Assembly: GCF_003234855.1 (NCBI RefSeq)
Contig: NZ_QKTO01000006.1
Coordinates: 62,001-126,000 of the forward strand
Source: Curtobacterium sp. MCBD17_032
Lineage (GTDB): Bacteria > Actinomycetota > Actinomycetes > Actinomycetales > Microbacteriaceae
Length of the DNA stretch: 64,000 nt
Reading direction: 5' to 3'
A program made the translations under genes and the position numbers. The notes below the pieces were generated by a model. It saw only the letters and a program-made list of their open reading frames with translations, made no database searches and was not told where the DNA came from. Numbering within the stretch: position 1 is the first letter of the stretch; each line of letters opens with the position of its first letter. Positions 1 to 8,264 of this stretch are shown one piece after another.

Positions 1-104
1 GCGGGAGCGGCCCTGGCGGCCTGAGCCGCGGCCGCGGCCGCGGCCGCCGCCGCCCCACACCAGCCCCATGGCGAGACCGACGCCAGCGTTTGCGGAGCGC
101 CCGA
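1..104. other. Non-coding GC-rich left edge
   Basis: No gene could be supported here. Positions about 25-54 are a run of alternating GCCGCG and GCC units, a simple low-complexity stretch. The pseudogene on the minus strand ends at 105. The window edge may cut an upstream gene, but no credible reading frame enters from the left. Confidence 0.5.
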
Positions 105-881
105 TCAGGACCGGCGCAGGAACGGGTCGACGACCGCCCACGTCGCTTCCGGAGCCTCCAGGTGCGGGAGGTGCCCGGCCGCCGGGACCTCGACGAACTG
201 CGCATCGGGAACGGCTGCGGCGACGGCCCTGCCGTACGCGGGCGTGACGACGCGGTCACTGGCACCCCACACGACGAGGGTCGGGACGTCCACCGCCCCC
301 AGACGGCCGAGGAGCGTCGGGTCGCTCATGCTCGTGCCGGCGACGGCAGCCATGGTGCGGCCGTTCGCCTGCTGGACCACGCGCTGCTCGTCGGTGGAGC
401 CGGCCGGGTCCCGGTACCCGCGCTCGGGGTCGTGCCACGCCACCTCGGCCAGTCCGCGGGCGTCGAGGGCGAAGAAGTCGGCGATCGGCTCACCGTCCAC
501 CACGACGCCGACGCCGTCGATCACCACGACGGCTCCGATCCGTCCGCGGTACCGGTCGTCCGCGGCCGCCTGGGCGGCCATCTCGAGGGCGACTCACCCG
601 CCGATCGACGAACCGATCAGGACGACGTCGTGCTCGTCGCGGTCGACGAGGTGGTCGAGGTACGCGTGCGCGAGGTCGGCGACCGAGGCGATGGCCTCCG
701 GCCGGGCGGTGCCGTCCCAGCCGGGGTGGGTCGGCGCGACGGCGTGCATGGTCGCCGCGAGGTGCCCGACGATCGGTGCGACGGTCTGCGGGCCACCGCC
801 GCCGTGGAGGACCAGGGCGATCCGCGCGGCGGGGTCGCCGCCCTGGTCGACGGGGAGGTCAGTGGGGAGGGTGCTGGTCAT
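105..881 (-). pseudogene. Alpha/beta hydrolase interrupted by an in-frame TGA
   Basis: This reads as a 258-residue alpha/beta-fold hydrolase with one in-frame stop at codon 96 (TGA, positions 594-596). The N-terminal half has the LVLHGGGGP oxyanion-type motif (about residues 23-31) and the nucleophile elbow GSSIGG just before the stop. The same frame continues as VALEMA and carries the late LVVWGASDRVVTP and AAGHLPHLE segments that hold the catalytic Asp and His. Relatives usually read GSSIGGW at this point, so TGG to TGA is the simplest explanation. It is divergent from the MarR regulator at 932, which probably controls it. A restart at the ATG at 581 would lack the nucleophile, so the product is probably inactive unless the stop is a sequencing error or is read through. 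Confidence 0.8.
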
Positions 882-893
882 GGTCCGCCTGTC

Positions 894-920
894 TCAACAT
901 GTTGATCTAACGATGTTGAT
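894..920. promoter_or_regulatory. Probable MarR operator
   Basis: TCAACATGTTGA at 894-905 is a perfect 12-bp palindrome. Its half ATGTTGAT (899-906) recurs at 913-920 in the same orientation. The second copy runs into the TACCGT -10 hexamer (920-925) of the MarR gene, so binding there would block autogenous transcription and the divergent hydrolase promoter. The assignment to the adjacent MarR protein is inference. Confidence 0.6.
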
Positions 921-931
921 ACCGTAGCACC

Positions 932-1345
932 ATGGCGACGGACCTCGAACTCCTCGGACAGATGCTCAAGCGAGCGCAGTACCGGAACCACCGGACGATG
1001 GACGCTGCGCTCCGCGACGTCGGGGTCAGCCTCGTGCAGTGGGACGCGCTCCGTGCGGTCGACCGGATGCCCGGAGCCTCCGGCCACGACCTCGCCGTCG
1101 CCACGTTCCAGAGCGACCAGGCGTTCGGCACGCTCGCGACACGGCTCGTCGAACGCGGCCTCATCGAACGGTCGGCGGGACTCGGGCGCCGTCTCGTGCA
1201 CACCCTGACGGACGCCGGCCGCGCAGCGCTCGACGACGGCCACGCGATCGCGGTCCACGTGCTCGACGAGCTCTTCGCCCCGTTGGACGACGCGGGTCGG
1301 CGCCACCTGGAGCGCGCGCTGGCTGCTCTCACCGCGGCGGAGTGA
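932..1345 (+). CDS. MarR-family transcriptional regulator
   Basis: A 137-residue winged-helix regulator of normal MarR length. The HTH region lies around residues 48-75 (GHDLAVATFQSDQAFGTL followed by RLVERGLIERS), and the wing carries the typical LTDAGRAAL. It is divergent from a broken alpha/beta hydrolase, with a palindromic operator between them. The start is supported by a TACCGT hexamer six bases upstream of ATG, so the message is probably leaderless; no Shine-Dalgarno is present. The ligand is unknown. With its presumed target inactivated, it may now control only itself or genes elsewhere. Confidence 0.88.
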   Translation: MATDLELLGQMLKRAQYRNHRTMDAALRDVGVSLVQWDALRAVDRMPGASGHDLAVATFQSDQAFGTLATRLVERGLIERSAGLGRRLVHTLTDAGRAALDDGHAIAVHVLDELFAPLDDAGRRHLERALAALTAAE

Positions 1346-1404
1346 ACGGCATCTCCGCAACCGGGTCCGCGGGGCCCTCGACCGTGCTGGCCGTACAGTG
1401 CACC

Positions 1405-2571
1405 ATGACCGAAACCACGCCGACACCCCACCTGCTCCGGCTCGGGGTGCTGGCTGTCTCCCGGAAGGCCGACGAACGTCGCCTGCCGATCCACCCCGCG
1501 CACGTCGAACGCATCGACCCCGACCTCCGCGCCAGGATGGTCCTCGAGCGCGGGTACGGCGACCGCTTCGGCGTCCCGGACGAGCAGCTCGAACCCCTCG
1601 TCGGAGGGATGGCCACGCGTGCGGAGGTGGTCGCCACCGCCGACGTCGTGCTCCTGCCGAAGCCCCAGGCATCGGACCTCGCCGACCTGCGGGACGGCCA
1701 GGTCCTCTGGGGGTGGCCGCACTGCGTGCAGGACCAGGCGCTGACGCAGCTCGCGATCGAGAAGCGCCTGACCCTGATCGCCTGGGAGGCGATGAACCAC
1801 TGGCGGGCCGACGGCGGCTTCGGCCTGCACGTCTTCCACAAGAACAACGAGCTCGCCGGGTACTGCTCGGTGATCCACGCGCTGCAGCTCTGCGGCTCCA
1901 CCGGGGACTACGGGCGTCGGCTCACCGCCGTCGTCATCGGTTTCGGCGCCACCGCCCGTGGGGCCGTCACCGCCCTCAACGCCCATGGCATCCACGACGT
2001 CCGCGTCCTCACGAACCGCGACATCGCCGCCGTCGGGTCGCCGATCCCGTCCGTCGACATCCTGCAGATCGAGCACGACGAGGACGCACCGACGGGGAGC
2101 ACGGTCCGGACCCGGGACGGCTCGGTCCCGCTTGCGCCGTACCTGGCGCGGAACGACATCGTCGTGAACTGCACGCTCCAGGACCCGAACGCGCCCCTGA
2201 CCTACCTCCGCACGGAGGACCTCGAGGCCTTCCGCCCGGGCAGCCTGGTCGTCGACGTCTCGATCGACGAGGGGATGGGCTTCAGCTGGGCACGGCCGAC
2301 GTCGTTCGCCGAGCCCATGGTCACCGTCGGCGGGTCGACGAACTACTACGCCGTCGACCACAGCCCGTCACTGCTCTGGAACTCGTCGACGTGGGAGATC
2401 AGCGAGGCGCTGATGCCGTTCCTCCGGACGGTGATGTCGGGTCCGTCGGCGTGGGCGGAGTCGGACACGATCCGTCGGGCGATCGAGATCGAGCACGGGC
2501 AGGTCCGCAACGAGGCGATCCTCGCCTTCCAGGGCCGCGCGGCCGCCTACCCGCACGCGGTCACCGGCTGA
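1405..2571 (+). CDS. N5-(carboxyethyl)ornithine synthase-like dehydrogenase
   Basis: A 388-residue protein of the alanine dehydrogenase/PNT-like superfamily. The N-terminus (LGVLAVSRKADERRLPIHP) and the WGWPHC motif resemble N5-(carboxyethyl)ornithine synthase (EC 1.5.1.24), which reductively condenses pyruvate with the side-chain amine of ornithine or lysine using NADPH. A Rossmann segment AVVIGFGATARGAVTAL lies near residues 174-190. It is longer than the Lactococcus enzyme (just over 300 residues). A TACAGT hexamer lies five bases before ATG, suggesting a leaderless message. No transport or catabolic gene is beside it, so substrate is inferred only from family. An alanine dehydrogenase-type activity is the main alternative. 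Confidence 0.7.
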   Translation: MTETTPTPHLLRLGVLAVSRKADERRLPIHPAHVERIDPDLRARMVLERGYGDRFGVPDEQLEPLVGGMATRAEVVATADVVLLPKPQASDLADLRDGQVLWGWPHCVQDQALTQLAIEKRLTLIAWEAMNHWRADGGFGLHVFHKNNELAGYCSVIHALQLCGSTGDYGRRLTAVVIGFGATARGAVTALNAHGIHDVRVLTNRDIAAVGSPIPSVDILQIEHDEDAPTGSTVRTRDGSVPLAPYLARNDIVVNCTLQDPNAPLTYLRTEDLEAFRPGSLVVDVSIDEGMGFSWARPTSFAEPMVTVGGSTNYYAVDHSPSLLWNSSTWEISEALMPFLRTVMSGPSAWAESDTIRRAIEIEHGQVRNEAILAFQGRAAAYPHAVTG

Positions 2572-2584
2572 CGGCGGCGTCTGC

Positions 2585-2635
2585 TCGGGACGCCTCGGTG
2601 GCTCCGAGACGACGCCACCTCCCGCGGCGTCCCGA
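2585..2635. terminator. Structured intergenic hairpin
   Basis: TCGGGACGCC (2585-2594) pairs with GGCGTCCCGA (2626-2635), a ten-base stem enclosing a smaller CTCGG/CCGAG stem. It follows the carboxyethylornithine synthase-like gene and faces the convergent monooxygenase gene, so it could end transcription from either side. No clear T-run follows, as expected in this GC-rich genome. Confidence 0.45.
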
Positions 2636-2757
2636 CCACTCGGTGGCGTCCCGCTCGGACGGGCCCGTCTCGCAGGCCCGTCTCGCCGGCCCATCTCCCC
2701 GGCCCCCGGATGGACGTGTGGTCGAACGGACGGGAGGCCGGACGGACGGGAGGTCGA

Positions 2758-3957
2758 CTACGCCCAGGCCATCGCGTACAGCCGGGCCAGGGCACGCGCG
2801 GTCGGGAGCGCCAGGACGGACCGGAGCAGCACCTCCCGGCCGACGCCGACCACGCCGGGGACCGCGCGCCCGAGGGCCATGTTGGCCTCCGCCTGCCGTC
2901 CGGCCCGTCGTGCGGCGGCCTGCCGCCGACGCGCGTACGCCGGCCACGGCCCGGCCGCTCCGGTGCGGACGGCCTCGGCGAGGACCGGGGCGAGGTCGGC
3001 CGCGTCCAGCCACCCGAGGTTCATGCCCTGCCCGCCGATCGGGCTGATCTCGTGGGCCGCGTCGCCGACCAGGACCACCCGGCCGGCGCCGACGCGGTCC
3101 GCGGTGCGGCGACGCACGCGGAAGGCGCTGAGCATCGAGCAGGTGGCGGGGTCCGGCGCGACACCCGTGCGGTCCCGCACGATCGCCGCCAGCCGGGAGG
3201 CCCGGTCCGCCTCCGGCGCGTCGGCTGCGGTCGTGGTGGCGCCCGGGTCCGCCAGGGCGTCGTCGTCCCGGAGGAGCGCGACGTACCGGCGGCGGCCGTC
3301 GGGGAGCGGGAACGACTCGACCACGCCCGCCGCGCCGACGTCGACGAGGGCGGCCGAGCGGGCGTCCGCGTCCTCGGGATCGGCGAAGTCGCCCATCACG
3401 TAGCGGTCCGGGTAGTCCCGGCCGGTCGTCCCGATGCCGAGCAGGTCGCGGACCAGGCTCCGGGCGCCGTCCGCGCCGACGACGAAGGACGGGCGGATGC
3501 CGACCGGTCGGCCGTCGCGGTCGGTGCCGGTCGCGTCGACGTGGTCGCGGTGCCGGGTGAGCCCGACGAGTGCGGTGCCGGTCCGGAGCGCTCCGGGAGC
3601 GCCGTCCTCGAGCCGGTCGCGGAGCAGCACCTCGGTCCGGTGCTGGTCGAGCGTCGCCACGTACGGGTGCGTGTCGGACGCGCCGGCGAACGACAGCGTG
3701 CCGAGGACCCGACCGCGGCTCCGGGCGACACCGGTCCGGACGAGCACCGCCTCCGCGAGCACCGCGTCGGCCAGTCCGACCTCCGCGAACGCGTCGAGCG
3801 ACGGCGGGTGGATCCCGATCGCCCGCGAGCCGACCGGGTCGGTGGTCCGGCGCTCCCAGACCTGCACCGTCGTGCCCCGGGCGGCCAGGAGCGCGCCGAG
3901 GAAGAGGCCGACCGGTCCACCGCCGACGACGAGGACGTCCGTGGTGTCCGTGGTCAC
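2758..3957 (-). CDS. FAD-dependent aromatic-type monooxygenase
   Basis: A 399-residue flavoprotein of the PHBH-like class A monooxygenase family. The FAD dinucleotide motif VVGGGPVGL is near residue 10, the DG motif VVGADGARSLVRDLLG is around residues 159-174, and the second FAD motif GRVVLVGDAAHEISPIGGQGMN is near residues 292-313. It lacks the C-terminal thioredoxin-like domain of longer phenol hydroxylases. Such enzymes hydroxylate phenols, polyketides or antibiotics with NAD(P)H and oxygen; the substrate cannot be told. The GTG start has a TAGGCT hexamer six bases upstream, indicating a leaderless message. The gene is divergent from the ArsR-MFS pair, sharing its operator region. Confidence 0.85.
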   Translation of the reverse strand: MTTDTTDVLVVGGGPVGLFLGALLAARGTTVQVWERRTTDPVGSRAIGIHPPSLDAFAEVGLADAVLAEAVLVRTGVARSRGRVLGTLSFAGASDTHPYVATLDQHRTEVLLRDRLEDGAPGALRTGTALVGLTRHRDHVDATGTDRDGRPVGIRPSFVVGADGARSLVRDLLGIGTTGRDYPDRYVMGDFADPEDADARSAALVDVGAAGVVESFPLPDGRRRYVALLRDDDALADPGATTTAADAPEADRASRLAAIVRDRTGVAPDPATCSMLSAFRVRRRTADRVGAGRVVLVGDAAHEISPIGGQGMNLGWLDAADLAPVLAEAVRTGAAGPWPAYARRRQAAARRAGRQAEANMALGRAVPGVVGVGREVLLRSVLALPTARALARLYAMAWA

Positions 3958-4013
3958 GCGCCGAGCCTACGCATGACCGGACCACCGGTTGTCGGGAACG
4001 CCACCGCGACCCC

Positions 4014-4027
4014 CAAAGAGCTCTTTG
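4014..4027. promoter_or_regulatory. ArsR-type operator palindrome
   Basis: CAAAGAGCTCTTTG is a perfect 14-bp palindrome in the divergent region between the monooxygenase and the ArsR regulator, 34 bp upstream of the ArsR start. It is AT-rich against a GC-rich background, which makes chance occurrence unlikely. Binding by the adjacent ArsR protein is inferred from position and symmetry. Confidence 0.65.
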
Positions 4028-4060
4028 ACGGTCCCGCCTCGCGAGTGTCACCGTGACGCC

Positions 4061-4588
4061 GTGTCCACCATCGACGAGCTCCGCGCCACCGCCCACCCCG
4101 TCCGCCTGCGACTGCTCTCGCTCCTCACCGGCGTGGCGATGAGCGCCGCCGAAGCGGGCCGGGAACTCGGCCTCTCGCAGGCGACGGCGAGCTACCACCT
4201 GCGCGTCCTCGAGCGTGCCGGACTCGTCCGGGTCGTCGAGGTCGTCCGCCTCCGGGGCGGTGACGCCAAGCGCTACCGGCACGAGGCGTCGTCGGTGCCG
4301 TTCGACGTCCACGACGTCCACCCGCTCGACCCGGGCACGGCGGAGGAGCGCGTCGCCTACCTCGGGTTGATCGCGGTCGAGCTCCGGCGGCGAGCCCTCG
4401 ACCAGGTCGACGGCCCCGGCATGTCCGCCGACGCCGAACTCTGGGTCGACCCGGAGACGTGGCGCCGCGTGGTGCACCACGTCGGGCAGACCGCCGCCCT
4501 CCTGCACGCCGCCGCACGCCCGCCGCGGACACCCGGCACCCAGCCGGTGTCGATGACGGCGGCGCTGTTCCCGGTGCGACGACGGTGA
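4061..4588 (+). CDS. ArsR-family transcriptional regulator
   Basis: A winged-helix repressor of 175 residues counted from GTG at 4061 (VSTIDELRATAHPVRLRLL). The HTH is plain: SAAEAGRELGLSQATASYHLRVLERAGLVRVVE. An ATG further upstream (3989) would place the operator palindrome inside the coding region, so the GTG was preferred. The GTGA overlap (4585-4588) with the following MFS gene shows an operon, and regulation of that exporter is the obvious role. The C-terminal half has no Cys-rich metal site, so it is more likely a small-molecule sensor than a metal sensor. Confidence 0.85.
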   Translation: MSTIDELRATAHPVRLRLLSLLTGVAMSAAEAGRELGLSQATASYHLRVLERAGLVRVVEVVRLRGGDAKRYRHEASSVPFDVHDVHPLDPGTAEERVAYLGLIAVELRRRALDQVDGPGMSADAELWVDPETWRRVVHHVGQTAALLHAAARPPRTPGTQPVSMTAALFPVRRR

Positions 4589-5832
4589 GCACCACGGTCG
4601 ACCGGCTCGGTCCACTCCGCTCCGCGCCCTTCCGGTGGCTCCTCGCGGCCCGGACGACGAGCATCCTCGGCAACGCCGTCGCACCCATCGCGCTCGCGTT
4701 CGCCGTGCTCGACCTGACCGGGTCGGCGGCCGACCTCGGGCTGGTCGTGGCCGCACGGTCGGTGGCGAACGTCGCGGTCCTGCTGTTCGGCGGCGTGGTC
4801 GCGGACCGCCTGCCCCGCGACGTCGTCCTCGTCGGGACGTCCGGCGCTGCCGCCGTCACGCAGGGCGTGGTGGCTGCGCTCGTCCTCACGGGGTCGGCGA
4901 GCATCCCGACCCTCGTCGTCCTCAGCGTCCTGAACGGAGCCGTCGCGGCGGTCAGCCTCCCCGCCGCGGCGGCACTCGTGCCGGACACTGTGCCCGCACC
5001 GATGCTCCGCCCCGCCAACGCAATGCTCCGGCTCGGCCTCAACGGCGGGAGCATCCTCGGCGCCTCGGCGGGTGCCAGCCTGGTCGCCCTCGTCGGGCCG
5101 GGATGGGGACTCGCGGTCGACGCGGCCGGCTTCGCCGTCGCCGGCCTGCTGTTCGCCCGGATGCGACTGCCCCGGACCGGCGCGGCAGCGGCCGACGCGG
5201 ACAGCGGGACGTCGCGGTCCATCATGTCCGACCTGCAGGAGGGGTGGCGCGAGTTCGCCAGCCGCCGGTGGGTGTGGATCGTCGTGGTGCAGTTCGCGGT
5301 GCTCAACGCCGCGTTCGTCGGCGCGACGGCCGTGCTCGGTCCCGTGGTGGCGGACGCGTCGTTCGGCCGAGCTGCGTGGGGCGTCGTCGTCGCCGCGCTC
5401 TCCGTGGGGCTCGCGGTCGGCGCGGGCATCGCGCTCCGCTGGCGACCGCGGCACGCACTCGGCATCGGGGTCGCACTGATGGTCGCCGCCGCCGTGCCGG
5501 TGCTCGCCCTCGCGCTGACCCCGTCGGTCGTCGCGCTGGTCGTCGCCTTCGCCGCCGCCGGCGTCGCGATCGAGGTGTTCTCCATCGCCTGGGACCAGTC
5601 CTTGCAGACGAACGTGCCGCGCGACGTCCTCGCCCGCGTGTACTCGTACGACGCGGTCGGTTCGGTCGTCGCGGTGCCCGTCGGCGAAGCGCTCGTCGGA
5701 CCGCTCGCGCACACCGTGGGAACGGTGCCGACCCTGCTCGGATGCGCCGCGCTCATCGTCCTCGCCACCGTGGCAGCGGCCGCCACGCGGAGCGTCCGGC
5801 ACGTGACGGTCGAGGAGTCCGCGGGCTCCTGA
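4585..5832 (+). CDS. MFS transporter (exporter type)
   Basis: A 415-residue major facilitator protein with about 12 hydrophobic segments. The N-terminal FRWLLAARTTSILGNAVAPIALAFAVLDLTGS pattern is typical of the enterobactin exporter/macrolide-efflux-like MFS group. The loop after helix 2 reads FGGVVADRLPRDVVL. The GTG start overlaps the ArsR stop by four bases, so the two are translationally coupled. Export of a toxic compound under ArsR control is likely; the compound is not predictable. Confidence 0.85.
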   Translation: MSTTVDRLGPLRSAPFRWLLAARTTSILGNAVAPIALAFAVLDLTGSAADLGLVVAARSVANVAVLLFGGVVADRLPRDVVLVGTSGAAAVTQGVVAALVLTGSASIPTLVVLSVLNGAVAAVSLPAAAALVPDTVPAPMLRPANAMLRLGLNGGSILGASAGASLVALVGPGWGLAVDAAGFAVAGLLFARMRLPRTGAAAADADSGTSRSIMSDLQEGWREFASRRWVWIVVVQFAVLNAAFVGATAVLGPVVADASFGRAAWGVVVAALSVGLAVGAGIALRWRPRHALGIGVALMVAAAVPVLALALTPSVVALVVAFAAAGVAIEVFSIAWDQSLQTNVPRDVLARVYSYDAVGSVVAVPVGEALVGPLAHTVGTVPTLLGCAALIVLATVAAAATRSVRHVTVEESAGS

Positions 5833-5957
5833 CCGACCGGTTCCCGACTGTCCGCGAACCGCACCAGGTGCCGGATCTGCCAGCCCTCACGGGCGCACCC
5901 GAGTTCCGTTCCGTGCGGATCGACCACCAGCACGAGCACCACCGCCAGGAGGCACCC

Positions 5958-6725
5958 ATGAGCACACCCGACGACGACACCCGGCCCGTCCGCGGCACCG
6001 GCGCGCACGACGGCACGGGTCGTGACGACACGCGCCACGACGGCAACGCCGCCCACGCGGTCGGTGCCCCCGACGACACACGGCACGACGGAGCGGGCGG
6101 CACCCGGGCCGACGGTCCCGTCGCAGGCACCGTCGGTCGCGCCGAGCGCGGCGCCACCCAGCGCGAGACCGTCCTCGAACGCGAGAAGGAGGAGTTCGCC
6201 GGCTTCAAGTGGGGCTCGGCGTTCTTCGGCTGGCTCACCGCCACCGGCACCGCGGTCATCCTGACGGCACTCCTCACCGCCGTCGGCGCAGGCGTCGGCC
6301 TCGGCCAGAACGGCGGCGACGTCGACGACGCAGCCCAGGACGTGACGCAGAACGGCGACGTCGTCGGCATCGTCGGCGCCATCGCACTCGCCGTGATCCT
6401 GTTCGTCGCCTACTACGCCGGCGGCTACGTCGCCGGCCGCATGGCCCGGTTCTCCGGTGCCAAGCAGGGCATCGCCGTCTGGATCTGGGCGGTCGTCATC
6501 GCGATCGTCGTGGCGATCGTCACCGCCGTCGCCGGGAGCCAGTTCAACGTCCTCGGGAACCTCAACAGCTTCCCGCGGATCCCCGTCGACGAGGGCACGC
6601 TCACCGTGACCGGCATCGTCACCGTGATCGTCGTCGCCGTCATCAGCCTGGTCGGCGCCGTCCTCGGCGGCCTGACGGGCATGCGGTACCACCGCAAGGT
6701 CGACCGCGTCGGTCTCGGCCGCTGA
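5958..6725 (+). CDS. Four-TM membrane protein with polar N-terminus
   Basis: A 255-residue protein. The first 80 residues are hydrophilic and rich in Asp, Gly, His, Arg and Thr, and are probably disordered and cytosolic. Four hydrophobic segments follow near residues 92-115, 137-163, 173-197 and 213-238. A strong AGGAGG lies six bases before the ATG, unlike the many leaderless genes around it. The family is not one I can name. It precedes the PRC-barrel/DUF2382 gene by 77 bp on the same strand, and both may belong to an envelope or desiccation stress response. Confidence 0.75.
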   Translation: MSTPDDDTRPVRGTGAHDGTGRDDTRHDGNAAHAVGAPDDTRHDGAGGTRADGPVAGTVGRAERGATQRETVLEREKEEFAGFKWGSAFFGWLTATGTAVILTALLTAVGAGVGLGQNGGDVDDAAQDVTQNGDVVGIVGAIALAVILFVAYYAGGYVAGRMARFSGAKQGIAVWIWAVVIAIVVAIVTAVAGSQFNVLGNLNSFPRIPVDEGTLTVTGIVTVIVVAVISLVGAVLGGLTGMRYHRKVDRVGLGR

Positions 6726-6802
6726 GCCGAGGCACCGCCCCGGGCGCTCTGCCCCCACGAACCCACCTGACACACCACCACCGCACGACGAAGGGAACGA
6801 CC

Positions 6803-7666
6803 ATGATCGACACGAACAACATCAACAGCGTCTTCGACGCCAAGGTCATCGACCCGGACGGCCAGAAGGTCGGCACCGTCAAGCAGGTCTACGTCGACAA
6901 CACCGACGGCCACCCGCTGTTCGCCAGCGTCTCCACCGGCCTCTTCGGCACCTCGGAGTCGTTCGTCCCCCTCGAGGGCGCCGACCTGACCGGTGACGAA
7001 CTCCGCGTCGCGTACGACAAGGACCGCATCAAGGACGCACCGCGCATCGACGCCGACGGCGACCTCAGCGACGACGAGCAGGACCGCATCTTCGACCACT
7101 ACGGCCTCGGCAGCAGCAGCAGCACCACCACCGGCACCGACACCTCGGCCGGCTTCGGCACCGAGTCGACGACCGGCACGACCGGCACCGACCCGGACCT
7201 CACCACAGGCACGGCCTCCGGCTCCGGCACGACCGGTGACGTCACCGGCGTCGACCGCAGCGCCGGCCACGACACGTCCGGGGCGAACACGGACGACGCG
7301 ATGACGCGGTCCGAGGAGCGCCTGGACGTCGGCACCCAGAAGGTCCAGACCGGCCGTGCCCGCCTCCGCAAGCACGTCGTCACGGAACAGCAGTCCGTCA
7401 CCGTGCCGGTGCAGCACGAAGAGGTCCGCCTCGAGACCGAGCCGATCACCGACGGCAACGTCGGCGCGGCGACCGACGGCCCGGCCCTGTCCGACGAGGA
7501 GCACGAGGTGACCCTCAGCGAGGAGCGCGTCGTGGTCGACAAGGAGACCGTCCCGGTCGAGCGCGTCCGCCTCGGCACCGAGACCGTCACCGAGCAGCAG
7601 CAGGTCTCCGAGGACGTCGCGCACGAGGAGATCGAGCTCGACGAGGACGGCACCACCCGCCGCTGA
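6803..7666 (+). CDS. PRC-barrel and DUF2382 stress-type protein
   Basis: A 287-residue soluble protein. Residues 1-90 form a PRC-barrel domain (AKVIDPDGQKVGTVKQVYVDN, then ESFVPLEGADL). Residues 105-165 are a Ser/Thr/Gly-rich linker. Residues 170-280 are a DUF2382 (YsnF/AvaK-like) domain with SEERLDVGTQKVQTGRARL and the repeated EEVRLE/EEIELDE pattern. Such proteins are linked to stress tolerance in actinobacteria; biochemical function is unknown. It is probably co-transcribed with the upstream membrane protein and ends at a strong terminator. Confidence 0.85.
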   Translation: MIDTNNINSVFDAKVIDPDGQKVGTVKQVYVDNTDGHPLFASVSTGLFGTSESFVPLEGADLTGDELRVAYDKDRIKDAPRIDADGDLSDDEQDRIFDHYGLGSSSSTTTGTDTSAGFGTESTTGTTGTDPDLTTGTASGSGTTGDVTGVDRSAGHDTSGANTDDAMTRSEERLDVGTQKVQTGRARLRKHVVTEQQSVTVPVQHEEVRLETEPITDGNVGAATDGPALSDEEHEVTLSEERVVVDKETVPVERVRLGTETVTEQQQVSEDVAHEEIELDEDGTTRR

Positions 7667-7681
7667 GTCGCGTTCTGCACG

Positions 7682-7720
7682 ACCGGGAGGCTCGGTGCCA
7701 GCTGGCACCGGGCCTCCCGT
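7682..7720 (+). terminator. Intrinsic terminator carrying the GGGAGGC core
   Basis: A stem of about 17 bp with one T-G wobble, centred on CGGTGCCAGCTGGCACCG. It starts 15 bp after the DUF2382 stop. The outer arms contain GGGAGGC and GCCTCCCGTC, the core shared by other terminators in this window. Confidence 0.8.
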
Positions 7721-7786
7721 CCGTCGTTGCACCGGCACGCACGACCAGGCGGGCGTCGGAGGGGTGCCGACCACTAGCGTGTGCGC

Positions 7787-8203
7787 ATGGCAGCAACCGA
7801 CGAGACACCGGCAGTGGAGCCGACGCCGGCACAGCACCTCGATGCGATGATCGCGGCGCACGCGGACTGGCGCGGAGCGGTCCTGGCCGACGCCCGTGCG
7901 GCGGTCCTGGCCGTGGACCCGGCGATCGAGGAGACCTGGAAGTGGCGGGGCGCTCCGGTGTGGGAACTCGACGGCATCCTCGTCGTCGGCAACGTCTTCA
8001 GGACGGCCGTGAAGCTCGGCTTCATGTACGGCGCGGCCCTCGAGGACCCGGACGGCCTGTTCAACGACGAACTCGGTGGCAACCAGCGTCGCGCGATCAA
8101 GTACTCCGAGGGGGACGACGTCGACGTCCCGGCACTGCAGGCGCTCGTGCGACGGGCGATCGACCACAACCACGCGCGACGCCAGGCCAGCCGACGCCGC
8201 TGA
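7787..8203 (+). CDS. DUF1801-domain protein
   Basis: A 138-residue single-domain protein with the DUF1801 signature: ETWKWRGAPVWELDG, VVGNVFRTAVKLGFMYGAAL, GLFNDELGGNQRRAIKYSEGD. The fold is YdhG-like; function is unknown, and some relatives occur as small standalone enzymes or iron-binding proteins. The ATG at 7787 is preferred over GTG at 7781 because a TAGCGT hexamer lies six bases upstream, consistent with a leaderless message. It is monocistronic between a terminator and a convergent acyltransferase. Confidence 0.8.
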   Translation: MAATDETPAVEPTPAQHLDAMIAAHADWRGAVLADARAAVLAVDPAIEETWKWRGAPVWELDGILVVGNVFRTAVKLGFMYGAALEDPDGLFNDELGGNQRRAIKYSEGDDVDVPALQALVRRAIDHNHARRQASRRR

Positions 8204-8264
8204 CCGACCGACGCCGCTGACCGACCGTCGCCGCTGACCGACCGGCCCCGCTGTCGGGTCCGCG

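Noticed and set aside
594..596. Selenocysteine or programmed readthrough at the TGA
   Set aside because: The position is occupied by Trp in relatives, not Cys, and no selenocysteine machinery or characteristic stem-loop is visible nearby.
4125..6773. Very long minus-strand open frame (882 codons)
   Set aside because: It is antisense to the ArsR, MFS and four-TM genes, which have clear domains; the translation is low-complexity.
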